Shown: one piece after another, positions 7,758-14,964 of the stretch
Position numbering within the stretch: the first letter of the stretch is position 1
Layout: every line of letters starts with the position of its first letter
NCBI GenBank assembly: GCA_036500225.1
Contig: DASYCJ010000026.1
Coordinates: 1 to 31,503, forward strand
Length of the DNA: 31,503 nucleotides
Direction of reading: 5' to 3'
Source: DASUBN01 sp036500225
Lineage (GTDB): Bacteria; Pseudomonadota; Gammaproteobacteria; Natronospirales; REEB76
Notes under the pieces: generated by a model
What the model was told of the DNA's origin: nothing
The model's database searches: none
Seen by the model: the letters and a program-made list of their open reading frames with translations, nothing else
Program-made: the position numbers and the translations under genes

Positions 7758-8204
7758 TCAGCCGCCCAGCTTGGCTTTGATCTTGGCGCTGACCGCGGAC
7801 ATGTCGGCCTTGCCCGCGACCTTGGTCTTGAGCAGGCCCATGACCTTGCCCATATCCTTCACGGAGGCAGCACCGGATTCCGTCACGGCGGCGGCTACCA
7901 TCTGGTCAAGTTCCGCGTCGGAGAGCTGGGCCGGCATATAGGCCTGGATGATCTTGATCTCAGCCTCTTCCTTGTCGGCGAGGTCCTTGCGGTTGCCCTG
8001 AGTGAATTGCGCTACGGACTCGCGGCGCTGCTTCAGCATCTTGTCCAGGATCGCCAGGATCTGCGCGTCGTCCAGCACGATGCGCTCGTCCACTTCCTTC
8101 TGCTTTAAGGCCGCGAGGATCAGGCGGATGACGCCGAGGCGATCCTTGTCACCAGACTTCATGGAGTCCTTCATGTCTTGGGTAATCTTGTCTTTGAGTG
8201 ACAT
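7758..8204 (-). CDS. yqeY: GatB/YqeY domain protein
   Basis: A 148-residue cytosolic protein that is a full-length match to the YqeY family, which resembles the tRNA-binding tail domain of the GatB amidotransferase subunit. Its molecular role is not settled. Typical features are SLKDKITQDMKDSMKSGDKDRL at the start, LRLIL/ALKQKEVDER, the QAYMPAQLSDAEL motif near residue 92, and the GKVMGLLKTKVAGKADM segment that ends the family. The start codon is preceded by CTGAGG. It sits between rpsU and dnaG, as in Pseudomonas and Xanthomonas relatives, downstream of a partial terminator, so it is probably co-expressed with dnaG at a lower level than rpsU. Confidence 0.93.
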   Translation of the reverse strand: MSLKDKITQDMKDSMKSGDKDRLGVIRLILAALKQKEVDERIVLDDAQILAILDKMLKQRRESVAQFTQGNRKDLADKEEAEIKIIQAYMPAQLSDAELDQMVAAAVTESGAASVKDMGKVMGLLKTKVAGKADMSAVSAKIKAKLGG

Positions 8205-8225
8205 GGCGATACCTCAGGGTTCTCA

Positions 8226-8259
8226 GAAAAAGAAACGGCGCTTTCTTTCGGAAGCGCCG
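8226..8259 (-). terminator. intercistronic terminator/attenuator after rpsU
   Basis: On the minus strand a 10-bp stem (CGGCGCTTCC with GAAAGCGCCG, one G-U pair, loop GAAA) is followed by TTTCTTTTTC. It lies 28 bases after the rpsU stop and before yqeY. This matches the E. coli layout, in which a partial terminator between rpsU and dnaG lets S21 be made in large excess over primase and sigma. Confidence 0.8.
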
Positions 8260-8287
8260 CGTCTCGAAGGAAGTCTGGGATCAGCTA

Positions 8288-8503
8288 TCAGTAGAGGCGC
8301 GTGCGGCGGGACTGCTCGCGGGACAGCTTCTTCATATGGCGCTTCACCGCGGCCGCCTGCTTGCGCTTGCGCTCCTGGGTCGGCTTTTCATAGAACTCGC
8401 GGCGGCGCAGCTCGGTCATGACACCGGCCTTCTCACAGGCGCGCTTGAAGCGGCGCAGGGCGGCGTCGAAATGCTCGTTCTCTTTGACACGTACGCTGGG
8501 CAT
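8288..8503 (-). CDS. rpsU: 30S ribosomal protein S21
   Basis: A small basic protein of 71 residues, the exact length usual in gammaproteobacteria. It opens PSVRVKENE, continues with the FDAALRRFKRACEKAG helix and ends in the Lys/Arg-rich tail KRHMKKLSREQSRRTRLY that contacts the 16S 3' end near the anti-Shine-Dalgarno region. AAGG lies about 9 bases before the ATG, and a good sigma-70 promoter lies 60 bases upstream. It is the first gene of the rpsU-yqeY-dnaG-rpoD cluster and is divergent from tsaD, as in many gammaproteobacteria. Confidence 0.98.
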   Translation of the reverse strand: MPSVRVKENEHFDAALRRFKRACEKAGVMTELRRREFYEKPTQERKRKQAAAVKRHMKKLSREQSRRTRLY

Positions 8504-8562
8504 TCGCAGTTACCTTGAAAAGTAGGGTTTTCAGGGGCTTGGGACCCCGGCAAAGGGGCGGA

Positions 8563-8591
8563 ATTGTACTGTCCCACGTGTAGAATTGCAA
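8563..8591 (-). promoter_or_regulatory. sigma-70 promoter of the rpsU operon
   Basis: The minus strand carries TTGCAA (8586-8591), exactly 17 bases, then TACAAT (8563-8568), a close match to consensus. The predicted transcript starts near 8556, giving a leader of about 53 nt before rpsU. The divergent tsaD start lies only 31 bp beyond the -35 box. Confidence 0.65.
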
Positions 8592-8622
8592 AGTCTGACC
8601 CTCAGCCAGCCCTTTATCCCCT

Positions 8623-9630
8623 ATGCGCGTGCTTGGAATAGAGACTTCCTGCGACGAGACCGGCGTGGCCGTGTACGACACGTCCCGGGGGCTCCTGGCC
8701 CATGCCCTTTATAGCCAGATCAAGCTGCACCGGGAGTATGGCGGAGTAGTGCCGGAACTGGCCTCCCGGGACCACGTCCAGAAGCTCCTGCCTATGGTCC
8801 AAAGGGTAGTCGCGGAGGCGGGTGGCCCTGAGGCTCTGGATGGGGTGGTCTATACCGCCGGCCCGGGCCTGGTGGGCGCCCTGCTGGTGGGCGCCTGTCT
8901 CGGCCGTTCTCTCGCCTTCGCCTGGGGGGTCCCGGCCTTGGGGGTCCACCATATGGAAGGGCACCTCCTGGCCCCAATGCTGGAAGACCCAAAACCTGGA
9001 TTCCCCTTCATCGCGCTGCTCGTCTCCGGCGGCCACAGTCTGCTGGTCGAAGTGGAGGGAGTCGGCAGGTATCGCACCCTGGGCGAGTCCATAGACGACG
9101 CCGCGGGCGAGGCCTTCGATAAAGTAGCCAAGCTACTCAAGCTCCCCTACCCCGGTGGTCCGGCTCTCGCGAAGCTCGCCGAGCAAGGCAAGCCTGGTCG
9201 CTTCGACCTGCCCCGGCCCATGACAGATCGGCCCGGTCTCGACATGAGTTTCAGTGGACTCAAGACCGCTGTGCTGGTGTTACTCAAATCCCTGGGTGAG
9301 CCAGATGAGCAGACCCGAGCTGATGTGGCCCGTGCCTTCGAAGATGCGGTGGTGGATACACTCAGTATCAAGTGCGAACGCGCACTCAAGCAAACCGGCC
9401 AACGGCGATTGGTGGTGGCAGGCGGTGTCGGCGCCAACAAACGGCTGCGCGAGCGGCTCAAGCAGATGACTGCCAAGCTCGGCGGCGAAGCGTTCTATCC
9501 GCGTCCGGAGTTCTGCACAGACAACGGCGCCATGATCGCCTATGCCGGTTGCCTGCGCCTGCAAGCCGGTGGGCTGGTCTCGAACCCCGTGACTGCACGC
9601 TGGTCCCTCGATTCCCTGACCGCAGCTTAA
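8623..9630 (+). CDS. tsaD: tRNA N6-threonylcarbamoyladenosine transferase TsaD
   Basis: Catalytic subunit that transfers the threonylcarbamoyl group to A37 of ANN-reading tRNAs, acting with TsaB, TsaC and TsaE in the cytosol. The 335-residue protein (E. coli 337) opens with MRVLGIETSCDETGVA. It has the metal-binding HMEGH (His110 and His114), ALLVSGGHS near 130, the DDAAGEAFDK loop near 160, DMSFSGLKTA, and the late VVAGGVGANKRLR and DNGAMIAYAG motifs. It is complete and looks fully active. No Shine-Dalgarno sequence is evident before its ATG. It is the first gene of a plus-strand run with folB and folK. Confidence 0.98.
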   Translation: MRVLGIETSCDETGVAVYDTSRGLLAHALYSQIKLHREYGGVVPELASRDHVQKLLPMVQRVVAEAGGPEALDGVVYTAGPGLVGALLVGACLGRSLAFAWGVPALGVHHMEGHLLAPMLEDPKPGFPFIALLVSGGHSLLVEVEGVGRYRTLGESIDDAAGEAFDKVAKLLKLPYPGGPALAKLAEQGKPGRFDLPRPMTDRPGLDMSFSGLKTAVLVLLKSLGEPDEQTRADVARAFEDAVVDTLSIKCERALKQTGQRRLVVAGGVGANKRLRERLKQMTAKLGGEAFYPRPEFCTDNGAMIAYAGCLRLQAGGLVSNPVTARWSLDSLTAA

Positions 9631-9642
9631 TAGGGATCACTG

Positions 9643-9999
9643 ATGGACATCGTCTTCATCCGCGAACTCAAGATCGATACTCTCGTCGGTATCTATGACT
9701 GGGAACGGCGCCTGCGTCAGCACGTGATCCTGGACATCGAGATGGGCACTGACATCGCCAAGGCCGCCAAGACCGACAAGATCGAGGACACCCTGGACTA
9801 CAAGGCCGTGAGCAAGCGCGTGCTGCAGTTCGTGCATGACGCGGAGTACGGCCTCGTGGAGACTCTTGCCGAGAAGGTGGCGGAGATCATCATGCATGAT
9901 TTCCATGTACCCTGGGTTAAGGTCACTCTCAATAAGCCGGGCGCGGTGAGCAGCACCAAATCAGTTGGTATCGTGATAGAGCGCGGTAAGAGATCCTGA
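9643..9999 (+). CDS. folB: dihydroneopterin aldolase
   Basis: Folate pathway enzyme that cleaves 7,8-dihydroneopterin to 6-hydroxymethyl-dihydropterin and glycolaldehyde; many members also epimerise the substrate. The 118-residue length is typical. It shows the family opening IRELKIDTLVGIYDWERR (conserved Glu at about 22), DYKAVSKRVLQFV, the YGLVETLAEKVAE helix with its active-site Glu, and VTLNKPGAV with the catalytic Lys near 100. AGGGA precedes the ATG, 12 bases after the tsaD stop. The stop overlaps the folK start (ATGA-type), so FolB and FolK, which catalyse consecutive steps, are translationally coupled. Confidence 0.95.
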   Translation: MDIVFIRELKIDTLVGIYDWERRLRQHVILDIEMGTDIAKAAKTDKIEDTLDYKAVSKRVLQFVHDAEYGLVETLAEKVAEIIMHDFHVPWVKVTLNKPGAVSSTKSVGIVIERGKRS

Positions 10000-10484
10000 T
10001 GACCCGAGCCTACGTCGGCATCGGCAGCAACGTGGACGCTGAACGCCATATCCTGATGGCGGTGCAGGCCCTGCGCGGTCACTTCGGTGCCCTGGCCTTG
10101 TCGCCCATCTATAGGAATCAGGCCGTCGGTTTCGAAGGCGACGATTTCCTGAACGGTGTAGCGGGTCTGGATACGGACCTGGAAGTGCCAGCGCTTAAGG
10201 CAGCTTTGGATGAGATCGAGTCAGGCTGTGGTCGGCAGCGGGGTGCCGCACGCTTCGCGCCACGCACCCTGGACCTCGATCTCTTGCTATATGGCGCCAG
10301 GGTAGACACAACGGCGAAGCTGCCGCGCGAGGACATCCTGAGATACGCCTTTGTGTTGAAACCCCTGGCGGACATCGCTGCCGCCGAACGCCACCCGGCG
10401 ACAGGTCGGACCTACGCCCAGCATTGGGTGGAATTCCAGGGAGAAGGGGTCGCGGCGCAGGCCGTGAGCCTGCCGGGGCTCTAA
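9999..10484 (+). CDS. folK: 2-amino-4-hydroxy-6-hydroxymethyldihydropteridine pyrophosphokinase
   Basis: Transfers pyrophosphate from ATP to the FolB product, giving the substrate of dihydropteroate synthase. The 161-residue length matches the family. The opening AYVGIGSNV is typical, SPIYRNQAVGF follows near 35, and the HPPK signature RFAPRTLDLDLLLYG near 88-102 carries the two metal-binding aspartates. The ending, HPATGRTYAQHWVEF, is less conserved. Its ATG overlaps the folB stop by one base. It converges on the pteridine reductase gene across a 182-bp gap in which I see no clear terminator. Confidence 0.95.
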   Translation: MTRAYVGIGSNVDAERHILMAVQALRGHFGALALSPIYRNQAVGFEGDDFLNGVAGLDTDLEVPALKAALDEIESGCGRQRGAARFAPRTLDLDLLLYGARVDTTAKLPREDILRYAFVLKPLADIAAAERHPATGRTYAQHWVEFQGEGVAAQAVSLPGL

Positions 10485-10666
10485 GACGCTCAGTCGGTAT
10501 ACGAGCGATATAGCATCACACGCCCCTGACAATGAGAGCTGCGCCCAGCCCACAATCCGGGCTGACTCGCTCTAGCCGCAAAGGCACAATCTTTCCGCTC
10601 GGGGAGTTCTTGGGTTGCTGCCATGATTACGGACAATCACCAAGGCTATTGTCTTCTGGCATCTGA

Positions 10667-11416
10667 CTACCAGCCGATGCTGCGGCCCCCATCCACCGCC
10701 AGGATCTGTCCCGTGACGTATTCCGCGTCCCGTACTAGATAGAGGATCGCACCGGAGATATCCTCCGGCGAGCCTTTGCGTTTCAAGGCGGTCGCCTCAA
10801 GGATGGACTTCTTGGTGGCGGCATCCATGGGGGTCTCCGGCCACAGCACCGGGCCCGGTGCGATGCCATTCACGCGTATCTCAGGGCCTAGCTCCTTGGC
10901 CAGCGAAAGCGTGAGCATCACGAGGCCAGCCTTGGCAGCGCAGTACACCGCATAGTCCTTGAGCGGGCGGTAGGCGTGGATGTCGATCATGTTCATGATG
11001 CTGCCGTGGTTCTTCTTCAAGTGCACTGCGGCGGCCTGGGCCAGGAACAACGGTGCCTTAAGGTTGCTTCCCAAAATGTCATCCCAATCCGCTTCGCTGA
11101 TTTGTCCCAGGGGCGTGGGATGGAAGCTGGAGGCGTTATTGACCAGGAGGTCGAGGCCATCCCATTGCAACGCGGCCTTGATCAGGGATTCCAGTCCCTG
11201 GGTATTGGCGAGATCAGCCTGGGCGATGGCGGCGGAATCCGGGCGCAGCTTGTTGAGTTCGGCGGCGAGCGCCGCCGCTTCAGTCTCGGACTTGTTGTAG
11301 TGCAGCAGCAGGTTCATCCCTTCCGCATGAAGGGCGCGGGCGGTGTTGGCACCCAGGCGTTTGGCGGCGCCGGTGATGAGCGCGGTGCGGCCCGCGAGCT
11401 TTGAGGTATTCTTCAT
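10667..11416 (-). CDS. pteridine reductase, short-chain dehydrogenase family (FolM/PTR1-like)
   Basis: A 249-residue NADPH-dependent SDR that probably reduces dihydropterins or dihydrofolate. It has the TGAAKRLG cofactor motif (TGxxxRxG, seen in pteridine reductases rather than the TGxxxGxG of ordinary SDRs), VNNASSFHPT near 90, the catalytic YCAAK (YxxxK) near 155, VNGIAPGPV, and a C-terminal VDGGRSIGW. I start at MKNTSKLAG (11416). The longer frame to 11584 has a low-quality N-terminus overlapping the divergent methyltransferase. Its position next to folB-folK supports a folate or tetrahydropterin role. The exact substrate (dihydrofolate, dihydromonapterin or biopterin) cannot be told from sequence. 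Confidence 0.9.
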   Translation of the reverse strand: MKNTSKLAGRTALITGAAKRLGANTARALHAEGMNLLLHYNKSETEAAALAAELNKLRPDSAAIAQADLANTQGLESLIKAALQWDGLDLLVNNASSFHPTPLGQISEADWDDILGSNLKAPLFLAQAAAVHLKKNHGSIMNMIDIHAYRPLKDYAVYCAAKAGLVMLTLSLAKELGPEIRVNGIAPGPVLWPETPMDAATKKSILEATALKRKGSPEDISGAILYLVRDAEYVTGQILAVDGGRSIGW

Positions 11417-11465
11417 AATAGTTGTGTCTGCGGCTTCAAAAACCACACCATTAGAGCAGAAATCC

Positions 11466-12632
11466 TTGCTGCCCATCAGCCAGACCTTCGCGGACCTGCC
11501 GGTCCCGGAATCTGATGCGCTGGCCCATAGCCAACGCGTCACCGCGCACATCCGCGCTGCAGTAGAGGCGGCCGGCGGCGCCATACCCTTCAGTCGCTAC
11601 ATGGACTTGGCGCTGTATGCGCCGGGCTTAGGCTACTACAGCGCCGGGGCACGCAAGTTCGGCATAGCGGGGGACTTCATCACTGCGCCAGAACTCTCAC
11701 CCTTATTCTCCCGCTGCATCGCACGCCAATGCGCAGAAGTCCTGGTGGGGCTGAGTCAGGGCTCTATCCTGGAACTGGGGGCCGGGTCCGGCGCCATGGC
11801 CGCAGACATGCTACTGGAACTCCAGGCCCTCGACAGGCTGCCCGCCGAATACCTAATCCTAGAAGTGAGCGCCGAGCTGCGAGAACGTCAGCGGCAGACA
11901 CTTGCAGCTAAGTCCACTGCCTTGGCTTCACGAGTGCGTTGGCTGGATGCGTTGCCTGATAGTTTCGAAGGCGTCATCCTCGGAAACGAAGTGTTGGACG
12001 CCCTCGTTGTAGAGCGCTTTATCAAGCGGCTCGGCGGCTTCGATGAATATTGTGTGCGGGCAGAAAGCGAAGGTTTCGTCTGGACCACGCGCCCCGCCGG
12101 CGAACAGTTGGCGGCGACACTCGCAGCTTTCGAGACCACCCTGCCGCAGCCGCTTGCATCAGGTTACGTGTCGGAACTGAATCTCGGCGTGATGCCCCTG
12201 GTATCGAGTCTGGCGCAGATACTCACGCGCGGGGCACTCCTGCTCATGGACTACGGTTACCCGCGCGCCGTCTATTACCATCCGGAACGCAGCATGGGCA
12301 CGCTCATGTGCCATTACCGCCAGCGGGCCCACGACGACCCCTTCCTCTATCCCGGCCTGCAGGACATTACTGCTCACGTGGATTTCACCACAGTGGCGGA
12401 GGCGGGCACGTCATCGGGTTTGGATCTGGCAGGTTACACCACCCAGGCCCATCTATTAATGGCGTTGGGTGTGGCGGGTCTTGCCGAGATGGATATGCGT
12501 GCAGCCCAACAGGTGAAACTCCTGACGCTGCCGGAAGAGATGGGTGAGCGCTTCAAGGCTATCGGATTCAGCAAGGGTATCAACACTACCTTGAGCGGCT
12601 TCACGCTACGAGACCTAAGCCGCCAGCTCTGA
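11466..12632 (+). CDS. SAM-dependent methyltransferase, MidA/NDUFAF7 family
   Basis: A class I SAM methyltransferase related to mitochondrial NDUFAF7/MidA, which methylates an arginine of a complex I subunit; the bacterial target is unknown. Motifs: IPFSRYMDLALYAPGLGYY near the start, FITAPELSPLF, the SAM-binding ILELGAGSGAMA near residue 105, VILGNEVLDAL near 165, and LLMDYGYPR. The frame is open from 11343, but that start overlaps the divergent pteridine reductase by 74 bases. I prefer the TTG at 11466 (388 aa), preceded by AGAGCAG, because homologues begin shortly before the LAHSQ segment. The GTG at 11424 is an alternative. It converges on the next gene with a 3-bp gap. Confidence 0.85.
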   Translation: MLPISQTFADLPVPESDALAHSQRVTAHIRAAVEAAGGAIPFSRYMDLALYAPGLGYYSAGARKFGIAGDFITAPELSPLFSRCIARQCAEVLVGLSQGSILELGAGSGAMAADMLLELQALDRLPAEYLILEVSAELRERQRQTLAAKSTALASRVRWLDALPDSFEGVILGNEVLDALVVERFIKRLGGFDEYCVRAESEGFVWTTRPAGEQLAATLAAFETTLPQPLASGYVSELNLGVMPLVSSLAQILTRGALLLMDYGYPRAVYYHPERSMGTLMCHYRQRAHDDPFLYPGLQDITAHVDFTTVAEAGTSSGLDLAGYTTQAHLLMALGVAGLAEMDMRAAQQVKLLTLPEEMGERFKAIGFSKGINTTLSGFTLRDLSRQL

Positions 12633-12635
12633 TCG

Positions 12636-13220
12636 TCAGCTTCGGGTCAGCAGATCCATGCAGCTGTTCCAGACATCCATCACCACACCCCTGCCGGGCG
12701 TGGCCTTCGGCGCGTAGACGCCATCGATGACCGGGCGCGCCAGATCGCCATGACTGGAAAACATCCCGTAGGCCTCGGACTTCTCGGTGCCGGTCTCGCG
12801 GGTGGCCAAGGCCGCAGCCGCCACTACGCCCTTATACATGCAGGTCATGGAAGGCTGGATTTGAGCGGGGCTGAGATGTCCGACGCGATCGCCACAGTCC
12901 TTATAGAAGGAGCCGGTGTAGTCCCAGGTATCCGTGAAATTGTCGCTATAGACCTGGTCCACCAAGGGCACCAGGACCGGCGCCCGCGAATCGCCTGCGA
13001 AGCCGGCTTTCACCCGGTCAGCCGGTTGGCCCTGCAGTTTGTCCTCGGCGATCTCTCGGGCACTGATGCTCAAGGTCATGCACAGGGACAGATAAGAACG
13101 ATCGGCGATGGAATAGACGACTGCAGGTTTGGCGGCAGCCACTGTAGCCGCTGGCGGGTTGGCCGCACCGGCTGCGAGCAGACTCGTCATAAGTGTGAAG
13201 AACAATATCCCTTGCTTCAT
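12636..13220 (-). CDS. exported protein of unknown function, four cysteines
   Basis: I do not recognise a family. The 194-residue protein has a signal peptide (MKQGILFFTLMTSLLAAGAA, cleavage near 20), then an Ala/Pro-rich stretch and a compact domain of about 155 residues. Cysteines lie at about 47, 109, 127 and 187, an even number that suits two periplasmic disulfides. It starts 11 bases after the cca stop with a GAGGG ribosome-binding site, so it is probably translated from the cca transcript. The operon link need not mean a shared function. Confidence 0.75.
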   Translation of the reverse strand: MKQGILFFTLMTSLLAAGAANPPAATVAAAKPAVVYSIADRSYLSLCMTLSISAREIAEDKLQGQPADRVKAGFAGDSRAPVLVPLVDQVYSDNFTDTWDYTGSFYKDCGDRVGHLSPAQIQPSMTCMYKGVVAAAALATRETGTEKSEAYGMFSSHGDLARPVIDGVYAPKATPGRGVVMDVWNSCMDLLTRS

Positions 13221-13231
13221 GGTGATATCCC

Positions 13232-14455
13232 TCAGTCCCGTCCGGTGATGGCGCGTACCGCTTCGAGTCGCTTCTTCTTCAATTGTTCACCGATCTCGGC
13301 ACCTTTCAGGTTCGCCGTGTCCAGGGACTCGGTGGTCACCTGCCGCGCTGCAGTGACGGCGCGACGCAGATAGTCTGCCTGCGGAAAAGGTGTGTCTTCG
13401 AGGCCGGTGCGGCCCCGATGATCCGCCTCGCAGGCGAGTAGGAACAGCTCGAAGCGTTCCGGGCGGCGGAAGGCATCCACGCTCTCCAGCAGTTTCAATA
13501 AGGTGTCAGAGCGGATCTCCTCCGCCTTGTGCACCAGGCCATGCTGCTTGGCGACGATCACCGCCAGTTCCTTAAACTCCTTCGGCGTCTTCAGGCGCTC
13601 GCAGAGTGCCTCCACCAGCTTCACGCTGCGCACCTCGTGGCCGTAGTGGTGGGGCAGGATGTCCTTCGGCGTGGTGCCCTTGCCGAGGTCATGGGTGAGC
13701 GCCGCGTAACGCACCGTCGGTTCCTTGGATATCCGCGCTGCCTGGTCCAAGACCATCATTACGTGCACGCCGGTATCGATCTCCGGATGCCACTTGGCGG
13801 GTTGGGGCACGCCCCAGAGCCGCTCCAGTTCCGGGAACACCCTCTTCAGCGCGCCGCATTCACGCAGCATTTCGAAATAGATGGAGGGCTGCGTGCAGTT
13901 GAGCGCCTTCAATGTCTCCTGCCAGACCCGCTCCGGTACCAGGGCATCCACCTCGCCACTCTCCACCATGCTGCGCATCAGCTCCAAAGTCTCAGGCGCC
14001 ACCTTGAAGCCAAGCGGCGCGAAGCGCGCAGCGAAACGCGCCGCCCGCAACACCCGCACCGGGTCTTCGGAGAAAGCAGGCGAGACGTGGCGCAGCAGCT
14101 TGGCCTTGAGGTCGGCGGCCCCGCCATAAGGGTCCACCAGCTGCCCGGCCTCGTCTTCGGCGATGGCGTTGATGGTGAGATCGCGGCGCCTGAGGTCTTC
14201 CTCCAGCGTCACGTCCACAGCGGTCACGAACTCGAAGCCGTGATAGCCCTTCGCGGTCTTGCGCTCGGTGCGGGCGAGAGCGTGCTCTTCCTTGGTCTCG
14301 GGATGCAGGAACACCGGGAAGTCCTTGCCCACGGAACGGAAACCCTGGGCCGCGAGCTCCGCCGGCGTCGCGCCGACCACCACCCAGTCCCGCTCGTGCA
14401 CCGGCAGGCCCAGGAGCCGGTCGCGTACCGCACCGCCTACGAGATATGTCTTCAT
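13232..14455 (-). CDS. cca: multifunctional CCA tRNA nucleotidyltransferase
   Basis: Adds or repairs the 3' CCA of tRNAs; the HD domain is linked to 2',3'-cyclic phosphodiesterase, 2'-nucleotidase and phosphatase activities. The 407-residue protein (E. coli 412) has the class II nucleotidyltransferase head LVGGAVRDRLLG, then ERDWVVVGA. Here Glu21 replaces the Asp21 of E. coli, while Asp23 is kept. RRRDLTINAIA (motif B), EDPVRVLRAARFAARF (motif D-like, base selection) and the HD motif YAALTHDLGKGTTP near 255 follow. The ATG at 14455 gives the canonical MKTYLVGGAVRD start. It is the first gene of a two-gene run with the exported protein and is divergent from the VOC gene across 65 bp. Confidence 0.97.
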   Translation of the reverse strand: MKTYLVGGAVRDRLLGLPVHERDWVVVGATPAELAAQGFRSVGKDFPVFLHPETKEEHALARTERKTAKGYHGFEFVTAVDVTLEEDLRRRDLTINAIAEDEAGQLVDPYGGAADLKAKLLRHVSPAFSEDPVRVLRAARFAARFAPLGFKVAPETLELMRSMVESGEVDALVPERVWQETLKALNCTQPSIYFEMLRECGALKRVFPELERLWGVPQPAKWHPEIDTGVHVMMVLDQAARISKEPTVRYAALTHDLGKGTTPKDILPHHYGHEVRSVKLVEALCERLKTPKEFKELAVIVAKQHGLVHKAEEIRSDTLLKLLESVDAFRRPERFELFLLACEADHRGRTGLEDTPFPQADYLRRAVTAARQVTTESLDTANLKGAEIGEQLKKKRLEAVRAITGRD

Positions 14456-14520
14456 GATTCCATCTTAACAGGCGCTGCTGCATATACTGGAGCATCCGCT
14501 TTCGACGCTTAAGGACCACC

Positions 14521-14958
14521 ATGAATCCGCTGAACCCCTACGTCTTCTTCGACGGCGATTGCGCCGAGGCCATGCAGTTCTACGAGCGCGTGTTCAAGGT
14601 GAAGCTCGACATGATGCTGTACGAATCCGAGGCGCCCAACGGCAAGCCGCCCATGGCCGGCAGGAAGGCCGGCGTGATGCACGCACGGCTACCCATATAT
14701 GGTGGCTCGCTCATGGCGTCGGATTGGCTGGCGGACCGGCCCTTCGAGCGCAAGCAGGGGTTCTACGTGTCCCTGGTCTGTCCGGACATGAAGGAAGCGA
14801 AACGGATATTCAAGGCTCTCGCCGAGGGCGGGGAGGTGAACATGCCCTTCGAGAAGACTTTCTTCGCCGAGGGCTTCGGCATGGTAATCGATAAGTACGG
14901 CACGCCCTGGATGGTGAACGGTCCGGAAAAGCCGATGCAGGATCTGCTGCGGGCCTGA
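14521..14958 (+). CDS. VOC-family (glyoxalase/PhnB-like) protein
   Basis: A 145-residue vicinal-oxygen-chelate protein of the PhnB/YjdN type. It opens NPYVFFDGDCAEAMQFYERVF (typical 'YL.FdG.aeeAl.fY') and has VMHARLPIYGGSLMASD in the middle. It ends in the EKTFFAEGFGMVIDKYGTPWMVN block, in which family members carry D.fG..W. The first strand lacks the metal-binding His of true glyoxalases, so the reaction is unknown. AAGGA precedes the ATG. It converges on slt with only 6 bp between the stop codons. Confidence 0.88.
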   Translation: MNPLNPYVFFDGDCAEAMQFYERVFKVKLDMMLYESEAPNGKPPMAGRKAGVMHARLPIYGGSLMASDWLADRPFERKQGFYVSLVCPDMKEAKRIFKALAEGGEVNMPFEKTFFAEGFGMVIDKYGTPWMVNGPEKPMQDLLRA

Positions 14959-14964
14959 CGAGGT

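Noticed and set aside
10485..10666. Possible small gene or terminator between folK and the pteridine reductase
   Set aside because: No frame with a ribosome-binding site and no stable stem followed by T's on either strand.
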